DNA of 64,000 nucleotides from Acholoe squamosa (GCA_949317995.1 OX439052.1:44140599-44204598), one strand, 5' to 3'. Numbered from the stretch's first letter, positions 11,187 through 21,745 are shown. Translations and numbers: made by a program. Notes: a model not told the origin generated them from the sequence alone.

Positions 11187-11605
11187 GGCAAATTGAGACT
11201 GAGATCACTCAATGGTAAAACATCGAGTTACCATAGTAAAAGAAGTCTGTATTTTCAACTCCATCCCAAGTCAATGTCTTTCCTCTTAGCTTTCTATAGT
11301 GTGACATCTTATGTTACGTACCTCATAACACTCATTTCACCTAATCATCAATTACAGAAACTGCTTGGAGCTTGAGAGTGCACAATGGCAGTCAAGGTTG
11401 AGGGACTATCTATAGGAACTAACGGCTATGGGTGCACCTCTAATTTGGTGTGAGCCCCATTCGGTATACTCTGAACTATGAAATGCCGTCAAAGGATTTG
11501 CTGAACACCCTTTGCTAATATATGAGCCACAGTTTCATTCCAGAAATCCCTATGGAGTGATCAGTGGCTGTCCCCAAACAGCCACTCATAGAGGCTAACA
11601 TTATC
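11187..11605 (+). repeat. Family P repeat, interrupted copy
   Basis: AAATTGAGACTGAGATCACT..., then after about 150 bp of unrelated DNA TTTGGTGTGAGCCCCATTCG and GAGTGATCAGTGGCTGTCCC. Same order in the copy at 33925-34180, where the middle differs. Confidence 0.7.
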
Positions 11606-12774
11606 TACACTAATTCTGCCCCCAAGTATTCTCACGTGGGATCCTAGCACGAAGCTTTATCAACTAAATGCCCTGTAGAACAATCCAATGACATCCCATA
11701 ATACCATTTCAATTGTCACCTTAGTAACCTGTCTCATAGAAGCAAACAGGAAGTAACTTATTTATCATAAAGTTCATATGTTTCCCTTTAAACCAACTAT
11801 GTAGCATCCTGATACACAATTTGTTGTTTTACCAAAGTCTAAAAAAAGAAGTATTTAATGGACTATGTTGGGTTTTGTGTGATATCTACCTCTAAGTACT
11901 TTTATCAACATTGATTCAGCTCAAGTAACCACTGTGTGATTTTTGTTCATTTGCCTGGTTACTCCCGAGGGATCCCATTAAGATTTGATGGGGTCTAGTT
12001 GTACCATCTTGAGAAATGTCTTCCTGCTCAATTGGTGTATATGTAGGGAATGCCAGGGTGGGGACAGGGGTTCCCAATATACTGACTGTATTTTAGGCAC
12101 ACAGAAGTTTTGGGGCATCCAGTGGGGGGGGGGGGCAAAACATATATGGACTGGAGTGGATACCACCCACAACCCCCCCCCCATCCTACACAACCAATTA
12201 AAATTCTGCCCTGACTCCATCAGCCAATCACAGCCTGCGACACAACCTGCCCCCACCTGGCTGTTCCCATACAGAGGCTGCTTCCTGAATACAACGTTTT
12301 ATTTTTACATGTTTAGTAAGATTCTGGACTCCCATAGACTAACGCACGGTAAAGCATATTGTGATTATTTACGATATATGGGTTCGTATTTGCCAAAAAG
12401 TTATTTGACATTTCGACTGTATTACCCCTCCTTCCGGCCTCATCACTCGGCGCAGGAATCTATATCCAGCATTTGAATTTTTTTTCCCCACATACCTGAT
12501 GTTTGCAGACCTCTTTAGCATAGATTTCAATGGAGCCTGGTGGAGTTATTCACAGGAAAACATTGTTAGCCATTTTGTATTAATTTCTTACCTGAAATCC
12601 AAAGATTATAGCCAGGAGAATACATTTTGTAAAACCAAGCGATACGGCCCGGGTCCGCTCTGCGCGAAGCCATTGTTTTTGTTCCTTGCCGGGAGAGGTA
12701 CCGCCGTGTTTACAGTCACTTTTCGTATGGAATCCAGCCATGACATGTTATAATATTAAAATCCCAAGAAGTAT
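11606..12774. other. No supportable gene; G-run and C-run pair
   Basis: A G11-13 run at about 12124-12136 faces a C9 run at about 12173-12181, giving a potential hairpin. Both strands stay open here (163 and 92 codons) but encode nothing recognisable. Confidence 0.4.
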
Positions 12775-13235
12775 TCGATCCATAGACAAGGAATGCGTGC
12801 TAATTTTCTCCATTTTCTTCGATATAAATAAGAATCCATTGATTTTCCCAAAGTACGCGAGTCGCGGTCCGGCTTTCCCACCCGCCTCCTTGTCCGGCGA
12901 AAGTGTGTCAGTGTCCCGGATGTAGATATAGGTCAACTGCTCGTCGTACAAGAAAGACGCCGAAAATTTCGGACCGTTTTGAAAAATCAATGGATTCTTA
13001 TATATAGACGAGTAATGCGTGCTAATTTTCTCCATTTTCTTTGATATAAATAAGAATCCATTGATTTTCCCAAAGTACGCGAGTCGCGGTCCGGCCTTTC
13101 CCACCCGCCTCCTTGTCCGGCGAAATTGTGTCAGTGGCCCGGATGTATATATAGGTCATCCGCTCGCTGTACGAGGAAGACGCCGAAAATTTCGGACCCG
13201 TTTGGAAAATCAATGGATTCTTATTTATATTGAAT
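12775..13235. repeat. Tandem duplication of a ~222 bp palindrome-ended unit
   Basis: AATGCGTGCTAATTTTCTCC occurs at 12792 and 13014 (period 222). Each unit carries ATAAGAATCCATTGATTTTC and its inverted form GAAAATCAATGGATTCTTAT at the ends, plus CGCGAGTCGCGGTCCGGC and the palindrome CCGAAAATTTCGG. The two copies are nearly identical, so the duplication is recent. Confidence 0.85.
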
Positions 13236-13453
13236 AATAATATTTAAATAAGAATAACTAGTATAAAATAGTAATAAAAATGCGAGATAAAAGCTACTTT
13301 TGTGATTTTTGTGTCAGGGACTACTTTTTCTGCGGAGTAGTCCTAACCAGAAGTAAATAACCAAGATGGCGGGACCTGCCCCAAAAGTTCAATTAAACAG
13401 TGAGTTTTTGTTTGATTTCATCGCTTCCCTGTGCCTAAACATGTAAAAATAAA

Positions 13454-13607
13454 TATAGGAATGACAAATTTTGTGTATTGAATGTTTGTATTGACATCTC
13501 GAGCCGGTCACATTTCCCTCTCGTTCGTATAACTCACTCGAGGGAAATATGACCGGCTCTCGATGTCAATACAAACATTCGATACACAAAATTCGTCATT
13601 CCTATAT
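13454..13607. repeat. Fold-back element (154 bp inverted repeat)
   Basis: Left arm TATAGGAATGACAAATTTTG...GGTCACATTTCCCTC, right arm GAGGGAAATATGACCGGCTC...CGTCATTCCTATA. About 67 bp arms with few mismatches and a loop of about 19 bp. Confidence 0.9.
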
Positions 13608-13760
13608 ACATAATGGTTTAGTGGGTTCCCCCTGTGAGCCGCCATCTTGACCCCTTTTTCTGGTCAGAATTGGGGGTCTGAGCTTTAGGTTTACCCCAGT
13701 GCCGGGCTAGGCTTGTTACAACTGCTGGAACCTTGAGTTCTTTCCATGTTAGGCTGGGTT

Positions 13761-14012
13761 TTAACCCTTCAAAGGCCGCTAATGCATTCATTTGCCTTGT
13801 CCATTTTGTGACATGATACATGAATGCTGCCCTCATGAGCAACTCGCCAGGGTTGCATTCATGCATCATGCTGACCCTATGGGGTTGACACATTCCGGGA
13901 CCGGAGGGTTGGATGATGCATTAATGACATGTTGGTAAGCAGACTGGGAAGCACTTCATTGGTGCATCATGATGACCAATGGGCATGATGCACTCCTGTG
14001 GCTCTTCAAGGG
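13761..14012 (+). mobile_element. Family A copy, alpha-spacer-beta
   Basis: Starts TTAACCCTTCAAAGGCCGC. Alpha loop GAGCAACTCGCCAGGGTTGC, spacer GACCCTATGGGGTTGACAC, degraded beta and ATGACCAATGGGCATGATGC tail. Confidence 0.8.
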
Positions 14013-14292
14013 CTTGCCTGAGAGGGCCTAGGGCACTATTTTGGCAAACATTAGCTTGAAAATGACAAAGTCATCAGTATTAACTTTTGTACCTCCATTA
14101 TCGCTCATGCTGCATTCTATATGCCATGTCCCTATAACCAGGTCACCCGGCCTCTCAGGGAAGGCTCACAAGTCCAGTCGCTCGGACAGTCTCGAAATAT
14201 TATACCCTGCTGAAAACAGAAGGCTGCATCGCTCTAACCGGATTAGCTGCCATTTTGTATGCGACACAGCATCCGAGAGTTCTGTAGACACT

Positions 14293-14328
14293 CAACAGGG
14301 GGCAGTAGTGCAGACTAGTGACGTCAGA
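14293..14328. promoter_or_regulatory. CTCF-like site and CRE
   Basis: CAACAGGGGGCAGTAGTGC (14293-14311) followed by GTGACGTCA (about 14318-14326). Confidence 0.4.
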
Positions 14329-14412
14329 AGTGAGTGTCACTATGACAACAGGGTAGGTGTATGGGGTAAGCTGAGACTGACAGGTCCACTCTGGTCTGGA
14401 CTTGGCTGACAG

Positions 14413-14457
14413 TGGGGGGGGGAGTAAGGGGGATGAAGGGGGGGGGAGCCCTGGGGG
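14413..14457 (+). other. G-quadruplex-capable tract
   Basis: Four G-runs of five or more (G8-9, G5, G9, G5) separated by 5-6 nt loops. Confidence 0.6.
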
Positions 14458-15412
14458 TCGATATAGGTATTAGGAGTTTAGCTTGCCACTGGCAGTACTC
14501 AGGAAGAATTAAAAATATAGGGCCTTCTTAGTAACCTGTAATGAAATAAACAGTTTAAAATTGAATTTCCTAGGACTGCAGTAAAAAAAAGACATCTCAT
14601 TTTCCTGGGAAAATACAGAAAAATATTTAGGGGTGATTAGCCGATCTGGGCAAGAAGTCTTTATATTGTCTCTAGGGGAGTAGGAAAAGGAAGGCAATGG
14701 GTGCCTGAGACCCCCACCCCCAATAAGGGGAAGGTCCCATATAAGCCTAACTAAATGTATAGCGGGCCCCCTCAACCAACAGCCCCCCCCCTCCCTCCCC
14801 AATTAGAATTTGCTTCCTACGCCTCTGTAAAGGTCCTTGGAGCACTAGGCCTGATTAAATACTGGGGAAACTTTGAGCTCTAGTTACCTCAATACCAGCC
14901 TAACATTGGCACAATAGTCCTAGACTTGGCCTAAACCTTATGGCCCTAAATTGGAAATTCATATGCTTTTGGAGTGCAATTGGTTGACTACATGACTAGC
15001 CCTGATTGAAAGGCATAGTCAACTGACTACAGTCCGTTTAGCTGATACGGAACGCACAAATTACTGACAACAGTGTTCTATTGGGTCCTCAGGTGCTGGA
15101 AAGTAAGCATCGCTCAGCCAAGCAAAAATGGTGCGAAAGTCGCGTCTAAAATATTGATTCATGCTAGTTCAAAAAATAGAAAATTATGAGGCAACGTGAG
15201 GCCGGCCACTTTCGCTCGAGAGATCCCAAGATGGCAGGCGCCATGGCCGCTTACGCACATCATCCCATATTATCGCTATATCAAATGTACCAGTTGCCCT
15301 AGGCCTGGCTTAATGCTAACTGTCATGTGCCTTACATGTGCGCTTAGGTCAATTGGGGTCGGCAGCATGAAGGCGTCTGGACGCCAAGCACTGTGCATGC
15401 CCGGCCAGCACA
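14458..15412. other. No clear feature
   Basis: Unique-looking. Nothing supportable. Confidence 0.4.
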
Positions 15413-15430
15413 CTACTGCCACCTAGCGGG
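15413..15430. promoter_or_regulatory. CTCF-like site
   Basis: CTACTGCCACCTAGCGGG, the reverse complement of a CCGCTAGGTGGCAGTAG core. Confidence 0.45.
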
Positions 15431-15473
15431 TAAAGCAGTCATAACTCATATCTTGCTTACAGGGCTGGTGTAT

Positions 15474-15474
<1 letters not shown>

Positions 15475-15505
<31 letters not shown>
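15475..15505. repeat. (TG)n microsatellite
   Basis: About 15 TG dinucleotides. Confidence 0.95.
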
Positions 15506-15507
<2 letters not shown>

Positions 15508-15515
15508 AGGGTTAT

Positions 15516-15772
15516 AATCCTTTAAGGGCCGCTAAGTTAGGAGTGCATCATGCCAATTGGTCGGCATGATGCACCAATAAAATGCTGGAGAGTATGCTGG
15601 CAAGGACTTCATTGGTGCATCATGCTGACCCTCTGGGAGCAGTATCCGCCTCGTGGGGTCGGCATGATGCAGGAATGTAGTCCTGGCGAGTTACTCGCCA
15701 GGGCTACATTCATGCATCATGAAGACCAATAGGCATGATGCATTAATGCATTAGCGGCGCTTAAATGCTTAA
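15516..15772 (-). mobile_element. Family A copy, beta-spacer-alpha (inverse of alpha-beta)
   Basis: TCCTTTAAGGGCCGCTAA end. Beta AATGCTGGAGAG/AGGACTTCATTGG, spacer GACCCTCTGGGAGCAG, alpha CCTGGCGAGTTACTCGCCAG, tail GCATTAGCGGCGCTTAA. Confidence 0.85.
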
Positions 15773-15965
15773 CCCTTACCAAATGCATTATGCCTCCTTG
15801 CCAGCATGATACATAAATGCAGCCCTGTTGAGTGTACTTGCCAGGGCTGCATTCATGCATCATGCCGACCCTTCAGAGTTGATACATCCACAAAGAATAA
15901 GCATGATGTAAAGGGTATCAATTTTGGTGAGTTGACTCACATCATACTGGCCCTTCTGGATTGTT
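15769..15965 (+). mobile_element. Family A copy abutting the previous one
   Basis: TTAACCCTTACCAAATGC head sharing TTAA with the previous copy, alpha GTTGAGTGTACTTGCCAGGG, then decayed. Confidence 0.65.
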
Positions 15966-16002
15966 TCAAACCTATAGGTTTTAAGATGGACACTTAGTAG
16001 GC

Positions 16003-16062
16003 TGCCATTGCTCCAACTGGTACCTGAAGAGATAAGCTCACGAGTGACTTATCAGTGACTTA
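16003..16062. repeat. Family O fragment
   Basis: CCATTGCTCCAACTGGTACC then AGATAAGC. Shares the CTGGTACCTGG/GATAAGCACT core of copies at 26925, 31852 and 38485. Confidence 0.4.
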
Positions 16063-16072
16063 TCGTGATGCC

Positions 16073-16337
16073 TTTAAGTCTTAGAGGGCCAACAGTGCAT
16101 TGATGCATCATGCCCACTTGTCGTCATGATGCATGAATGCAGCCTTGCTAATTAACTCACCAGGGCTACTACATTCATGAATGCATCATGCTGACCCTGC
16201 AGGCTTGATACAGTCCCAGAGGGTCGGCATGATGCTCCAATGAAGTGCTGGCGAACAGACTTGCCAGCACTTCATTGGTGCATCATGCCGATCCATTGAC
16301 ATGATGCCTAGGTGCATCAGGGGCCTTTAAAGGGTTA
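16073..16337 (+). mobile_element. Family A copy, alpha-spacer-beta
   Basis: Complete. Ends GGCCTTTAAAGGGTTAA; spacer CTGATACAGTCCCAGAGG-like; beta GTGCTGGCGAACAGACTTGC. Confidence 0.85.
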
Positions 16338-16719
16338 AGGGCATGGCTAGATGTAAGGTTGGGTGGATCTGAGCCGGGGCATAGGTTGCACTCCAGGGTG
16401 CAGAGAGATAACTCATCATTACCATGTTATCACATAAAATGCCAAGAGTTGATATCCACAGTATCCATACATCAAGACAGGGATTTGAGGACCGGAGAAA
16501 ATAACCTTCAGAGATAAAGACGGCTGTGAAATATTGTTATCATAAATAGTGTCATGTCATTGAAAGCTTTACCCTTTACTTAGACTGGTAAAGGGATGCT
16601 TCCACTGCATTGGTCAGGTCTATTTTTTTCTAGTCCGGCCGATTCTCATATAGCAAATGTATGGGAAAAATCATTGGATTACCAGAAAATGGACCCAGCC
16701 GATGCAGTGGAACGAGCCC
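16338..16719. other. No clear feature
   Basis: Nothing supportable seen. Confidence 0.4.
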
Positions 16720-17040
16720 TTAATGTAGGAGTGCATCATGCCCATTGGTCGGTATGATGCGTTGATGTCGCCCTGGCGGGTTACTTCGACAGGGATGCAT
16801 TTATGCATCATGCTGATCAGCGACTGTCATGATGCACCAATGCAGTGCTGGTGAATCTACCTGCCAGCACAACAGCAAACCAACTCTTTGTGCCTGTATC
16901 AACCCCATCAGGATGACATGATACATCAAGAATTCATCACTGCTGATTTGACTTACCAAGGCTGCATTCATGCACCATGAAAGCCAATAGACATGATGTA
17001 TCAATATACTACTGGCCTAGACTCTTAGACTATAAGACTT
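16720..17040. mobile_element. Family A degenerate copy
   Basis: GCATCATGCCCATTGGTCGG head, stem-loop arms and CATTCATGCACCATGA; ends decayed. Confidence 0.6.
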
Positions 17041-17051
17041 ATTTAAGGCTA

Positions 17052-17263
17052 CACTGTAAGAAAACAATGTCGAAATAACGATGGATTCTTTGTCCCAAAG
17101 TTACCAGAGATCTCCTGTTATTTTCACAGAGATGTTGCTATTTCCACAGAGATTTCTTGTACCACCGTACTGCCACCTGGGGATTCTTGTAAACACTGCA
17201 CTGGGTACCTGCTAAATGTTTTACAAGGATCCCTGGTAGATTCAATCATTATTTTTTACAGTG
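17052..17263 (+). mobile_element. Family B MITE (reference copy)
   Basis: 212 bp. CACTGTAAGAAAACAATGTC left end and TTATTTTTTACAGTG-like right end form a terminal inverted repeat, with TA on the left side. Body: CCAAAGTTACCAGAGATC, TTCACAGAGATTTCTTGTAC, TACTGCCACCTGGGGA, ATCCCTGGTAGATTCA. TA flanks suggest a Tc1/mariner-like non-autonomous element (inference). Confidence 0.8.
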
Positions 17264-17650
17264 CATGTATGGAAGAAAACTTACCGGTCAAACTGCCCAT
17301 TTCAGTGAAGTCTTAATAAAAATCACAGGCCTGACGCTAAAATGATGGGTCCTTGGCTTCCAGTCCAGCGTTAGTGTACTCTGTGTCTTTTAAAGGGTTA
17401 TAGATGGCTTAGGGTTTATGCTCAGATAACTGAGAACTGACCCTCTGACGGACTCATGTATCCATATCCTGTTCAACCTTATCTTGATGACTTCAAGCCA
17501 TAAGAGTAAATTTGCACAAGGTCCACTTCTCTTATCTCCTCTCGGTGTGTTTTATACTTGTTTTCTTTTTCCATGAAACCTTGTCTAGGCCTCCCCTTCT
17601 ACACCTGCTATACATTTGCTTTTATCGTAAATATAAGCGGAACTTATATA

Positions 17651-18093
17651 CACAAAAAAGGTTGTTGAAATAATGGCGGAATCTTTGTCCCAAAGTTGCC
17701 AGAGATCTGCCATTAAGGGAGTGGTCCTTATTTATCAACAGGGGGGGGGTGGTGGGTTTGAGGGGGGGCATAAAATTTTCAGACCCCTCCCAAGGGGGGG
17801 CTAAAAAAATGTTGATCGCGAAAACTCTCCGCGCCTCTGGCGCGGGGGGCACAAAAGATTTTGACTGCCTTCGAGGGGGGCATAAAAAAATTCCACGCGA
17901 CCGCGCTAAAACCCACCACCCCTCCGTTGATAAATAATGACCACTCCCTAAATTCACAGAGACTCCTTGTACCACCATACTGCCATCTGGGGCTTCTTTT
18001 AAACACTAAACTGGTTCAACGCAATACAATAATGGTGGTTCACTGTTCAGTTCTACGAGGATCCCTGGTAGATTCAATAGTTATTTTTACAGT
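17651..18093 (+). mobile_element. Family B MITE split by a family C insertion
   Basis: Same order of B blocks as at 17052 (GTTGCCAGAGATCTGCCATT left, TTCACAGAGACTCCTTGTAC right), interrupted precisely by the element at 17717-17948. Confidence 0.85.
17717..17948. mobile_element. Family C MITE with TAA target duplication (PIF/Harbinger-like)
   Basis: 232 bp. Terminal inverted repeats GGGAGTGGTCCTTATTTATC and GATAAATAATGACCACTCCC, flanked by TAA at 17714-17716 and 17949-17951. A 3 bp TWA duplication and G-rich ends fit PIF/Harbinger MITEs. The body has long G and C runs. Confidence 0.8.
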
Positions 18094-18094
18094 A

Positions 18095-18420
18095 TACAAA
18101 CCTCAATCTTTCATTGGTATAAACGCTTGAAACTTTCATTGCTTTGAGTACACATTCACAGTCCAAAACCTTCATTGCTTTGAGTACACATAAAAAGCCT
18201 ACGTCTTTCATTCCCTTAAATAACTTCCTATATGGCCCAAATCTTTCATCGCTTTGAGTACACTTACACGGTACAAATCTTTCATTGCTCTAAGTACACC
18301 TACTTAGTCCATATCTTTCATTGCTTTAAGTACACCGACTGATGCCACCTCTTACAGCGCTTTGAGTATACCTTTGTCCATATCTTTCATCGCTTTGAGT
18401 ACACTTTCACAACTCATACC
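18095..18420. repeat. Degenerate ~36-44 bp minisatellite
   Basis: About eight copies of ATCTTTCATTGCTTTGAGTA-like units followed by CACN spacer words. Confidence 0.85.
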
Positions 18421-18473
18421 ACAAACCTCTCCAACTACACATTGCTTAAATTGCACATTTCTCACTGATTACA

Positions 18474-18491
18474 TGCTGCCATCTAGCGGCA
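18474..18491. promoter_or_regulatory. CTCF-like site
   Basis: TGCTGCCATCTAGCGGCA, reverse complement of CCGCTAGATGGCAGC. Followed by GACGTGGCGCTGACGGTGAC CRE-like half sites (18535-18555). Confidence 0.45.
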
Positions 18492-18712
18492 TTAGGCAAT
18501 GTTATGGATGGCCGTCACGTCACACTAATTGATGACGTGGCGCTGACGGTGACGTATGCGGTCACATGACATTAGCCTTGATAGTTCCCGGATGAAGGTA
18601 ATTCGTGCCTCGTTACCGCCCCTTCTGTGTGTGTAGAGGGTGCATAGAGGTAGAGGGCACCACTGTAGGAATGTCTGTGTGGGTGGGGGGGGGATAAAGA
18701 AGTGCAATAATC

Positions 18713-18926
18713 CTTTCACCCTTGAAAGGCCGCTGATGCATTGATGCATCATGCCCAATGGTCATCATGATGCACCAATGAAGTGCCTACAGGGTTGATA
18801 CATATACTCCTGGGTTTTGCCGGTATGGTGCTCTAATGAAGTGCTGGCGAGCAGTCTCGCCAGCACTGCATCATGACAACCAATGGGCATGGTGCACTCC
18901 AGCATCAGTGGGCCTTATAGGGTTAA
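18713..18926. mobile_element. Family A copy
   Basis: CCCTTGAAAGGCCGCTGATGC left, GGGCCTTATAGGGTTAA right. One intact beta stem-loop GCTGGCGAGCAGTCTCGCCAG-like. Confidence 0.8.
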
Positions 18927-19150
18927 CGATCGCTAATGAAGGAGCGCATCATGCCAGCATGATACACAAATGAAGGGCTAGCGAGTCTGCTCACAAGCAC
19001 TTCATTGGAGTATCACTTCGGGTCTAGATCACCCCGTATGGTTGGCTTGGTGCAGGAATTGAGCTCCGTTGAATTCCTTGCTAGAGGTGCATTTATGCAT
19101 CATGATGGACAATGGTTATAATGCATTAGCAGCTCTTAAAAGGTAGAGCC
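18923..19150. mobile_element. Family A copy sharing TTAA with its neighbour
   Basis: TTAACGATCGCTAATGAAGG head, beta GTCTGCTCACAAGCACTTC, alpha remnant, tail GCATTAGCAGCTCTTAAAAGG. Confidence 0.7.
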
Positions 19151-19177
19151 CCACATTCAGTGCGATTCATTCCTATA

Positions 19178-19359
19178 CAGTCAATCCTCGCTTTGTCAAC
19201 CCTTTGATTCCTTTGATTCCTCAGATCCCTCATTACCTCAGACAGGAAATCTGGCATAACCTCTATGTTTTCTATTACATTTGGACCTAACTCCTCATAT
19301 AATTTGCTTCCTTAGACATTTTCCGCTTTTCCCATATCTGAGTAAGCAAGGGTCGACTG
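19178..19359. mobile_element. Pogo/Tigger-like MITE
   Basis: 182 bp. Left end CAGTCAATCCTCGCTTTGTC; right end, reverse-complemented, CAGTCGACCCTTGCTTACTC; TA on both sides. The CAGTCGACCCTTGCTTA terminus is characteristic of pogo/Tigger elements. It lies between two family A copies. Confidence 0.75.
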
Positions 19360-19362
19360 TAT

Positions 19363-19495
19363 AATTTGCACCATGATACAGGAATGCAGCCCTGTTGAGT
19401 TACTCCAAAGGGCTGCATTGATGCATCAAACATCAACATTGGCAGATCATGACTACTTAAGAAAGTAAATCAAGAGGTATCATGCTGCCCGTTAA
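19363..19495. mobile_element. Family A fragment
   Basis: ATGATACAGGAATGCAGCCC, alpha loop TTGAGTTACTCCAAAGGGC. Confidence 0.6.
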
Positions 19496-19498
19496 GTG

Positions 19499-20060
19499 TT
19501 TAACCCTCTAAGGGCCGCTGATGCAGGAGTGCATCATGCCCATTGGTCGTCATGATGCACCAATGAAGTGTGGGTGAGTCTGCTCGCCAGCACTTCATTG
19601 GAGCATCATGCTGACCCTCCGGGATTTTGTGTATCAACCCTGTGGGTGTGTATTAACCCCATAGGGTCAGCATAAATAGACAAAGGTGCAAGAGAATTGG
19701 TCAGCACTGAGGGTTATCACATGAGGCGAAGCCGAGTGTGATAACCCTCAGTGCTGACCAATTCAAGTGCTCCTTTGTATTTATCTCAAGTTAATTTAGT
19801 CAGATATGTTCAAAATTCCATTTATTTGGCATTAGAAATGATTTTATCATCAGTTATTTGACCGTTTTGGATGTTTTCCCAGGGAGTGTGATACGGGGAA
19901 GGGTTATCACACTGTGGGCTGTGATACAGAGTTTCTTGGTTAAGCCTATGGGGCTCTCGTATTCAACTTAAGATAATGTAAGAATGCAGCCTTGGTGAGT
20001 TACTTGCATTCACGTATCCAGACAACCAATGGCCATGATGCCCTTGATAGGTTCAGGGGG
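19499..20060 (-). mobile_element. Family A copy interrupted by family E
   Basis: TTTAACCCTCTAAGGGCCGC head, beta, spacer ending AGGGTCAGCATAA, then E at about 19680-19975, then the alpha arm GAATGCAGCCTTGGTGAG and tail ACAACCAATGGCCATGATGC. Confidence 0.75.
19680..19975 (+). mobile_element. Family E element with GCGAAGC hairpin
   Basis: A 71 bp palindrome (19694-19764: arms GTCAGCACTGAGGGTTATCA and reverse, centre GAGGCGAAGCCG), then a second hairpin ATACGGGGAAGGGTTATCAC / CACTGTGGGCTGTGATAC, and end CGTATTCAACTTAAGATAA. Other copies at 30374 and 40279. Confidence 0.8.
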
Positions 20061-21119
20061 TGTAGGCACAGGGCAGGTTGTTTTATGTATATTAAGGTGA
20101 AGGTCATTCTTTGATCGTAGTGCCGCCGAACGCCGGGGTAATTAATACCCAGGATCACGTGACTGGAAACTGGTCAGAAATAAACACTGGCAGCAGCTGC
20201 TTGGATTATAGAGACAAAAATTTGGATTTCAGCCAGACTACTGGACATTCCCCCACCTCCCCAAACCCCACTCACTCCAGCATCGATTCATCTGGAGGGT
20301 TACTTTTCAAGCATATCATATTCTGCCTATAGGAAATCAGTTTAGATTTAGCCAATCCTTCTTTTTTATTATTTCGGAGTAGAATGCCAATTGGCGATTC
20401 GATATAACATTGTATTTTTTATGTACATAATACATATTTTCTTTACTTGTTTGACCTCATTTCATCATGTACATTCATATATGTCATAATGTGAAAATAA
20501 CTGGATTTGAAACAGATGAATTGGATGAGGAATCACCTTTATTGTCATTATCCACTTTTGTTAAATTGTGTCGGACAATAAAATTAATTTTCAAACCTCA
20601 ATAAAAAAAAAATAACAAACACCATTGTTAGAAACATGCACTTCGGCCTCTCTTAGAGAAGCAACGGTTATTGAAATAACATGATGTTCCAAATCATTGG
20701 AATTTACTAACCTCTTGGGCAGTAGTTCTAATAATCCCTCCACACCCAAATCATACTCATACCAATGAGTGAGTGCCCACCACTTGGGATGCTTATTGTA
20801 GGCCGCCATACCCTGAAACCTGTTATAGTCCCTCACAATATGGCCGACACGCAGACAATATGGCCGAACACGCTGACATTTATTAGAGGGTTTCAGTTGG
20901 CCCTTGCACCTAACGCTCCCTCTGTCAATGTAAATCTATTTTCTTTTCAGATATTACAAGGAAATGCCATCAATGTTGGTATAAGCCTACTGGGTGTAGT
21001 CGGGGAAATACTATTGGAAAAAGGGGGTCGGGTCCGATAATAAGCACCATCAAGGTTAGGTACCTGCTACACCTCCCCCCCTTTTCTCCCCACCATCTCC
21101 CCTACACGAACTGCCTACT
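20061..21119. other. Mostly unique DNA; possible retroposon 3' tail
   Basis: GACAATAAAATTAATTTTC and AATAAAAAAAAATAAC near 20575-20620 look like a polyadenylation-signal-plus-poly-A tail of an old retroposed sequence (weak). A repeat AATATGGCCGACACGC / AATATGGCCGAACACGC lies near 20837-20875. Confidence 0.3.
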
Positions 21120-21144
21120 CTAAGCTGACACGTACAATCGATCC

Positions 21145-21745
21145 CACGTGACAGAAATGACCTTTGACCTTTAGTTCCGACTAAATAAACCCTTCCCAGA
21201 GTTCCCCAGCACCTACTTCTGCCGTGAGGGCCAATAGGGTTGAGGCTTACATCGGCGTCTGACAGGTGGATGGAGAAGGACCAATTGCAGAGCTGCTTAC
21301 ATCGGGATAGTTTGAGGGAAATGGGAGTAAAGTAGTAAGGACGCTGGTTTGAGGTGGGCCTTGGTCAAACTGTCAGATTGGAAATGGAGTCGAACAGGAA
21401 AGCATTTCTAGGCACTTGGGAAGTGTTCAAAATGTAAGATCTTTAAAAAAAAAAGAAAGGACATGAAAATTAGAATAGCAGGTCAGTCGGGAAACGTAAA
21501 AGCCGGCGGTGATTGAAGCATATTGCAGAGAAGGGAAATCGATCTAATGCCTGCCTTGGCCGCTGAACATGACGTCACGAGATGACATGAAATGTCACGT
21601 GACGCCACGTCATGGGTTCTCTCAAGCATGTGCAGTGCACTTGGCGTCCTGAGCTGCCCCCTGGTGGCCGAAAGACGCAGCTCTGTGATCAGTCAGTCTC
21701 GTGCAGTCACATGTGTGACGAGATGAAAAATGGCGGGAAAAAAGA
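21145..21745. promoter_or_regulatory. Promoter/enhancer-like motif island
   Basis: CCCACGTGAC E-box (about 21143-21152), perfect DR1 TGACCTTTGACCT (21158-21170), TGACGTCA (21570-21577), TCACGTGACG (about 21594), CTCF-like GCTGCCCCCTGGTGGCCG (21653-21670) and AAAATGGCGGGAAA (21727-21740), which combines YY1-like and E2F-like cores. Motif evidence only. Confidence 0.45.

Noticed and set aside
11985..12476. Longest + strand open frame (163 codons)
   Set aside because: No recognisable domain, crosses G- and C-runs, overlapped by an opposite-strand frame, no clear splice sites or start context.
12748..13213. Overlapping frames with a repeated LAYFGKINGFLF-type peptide
   Set aside because: Explained by the 222 bp tandem duplication and its inverted ends; present on both strands.
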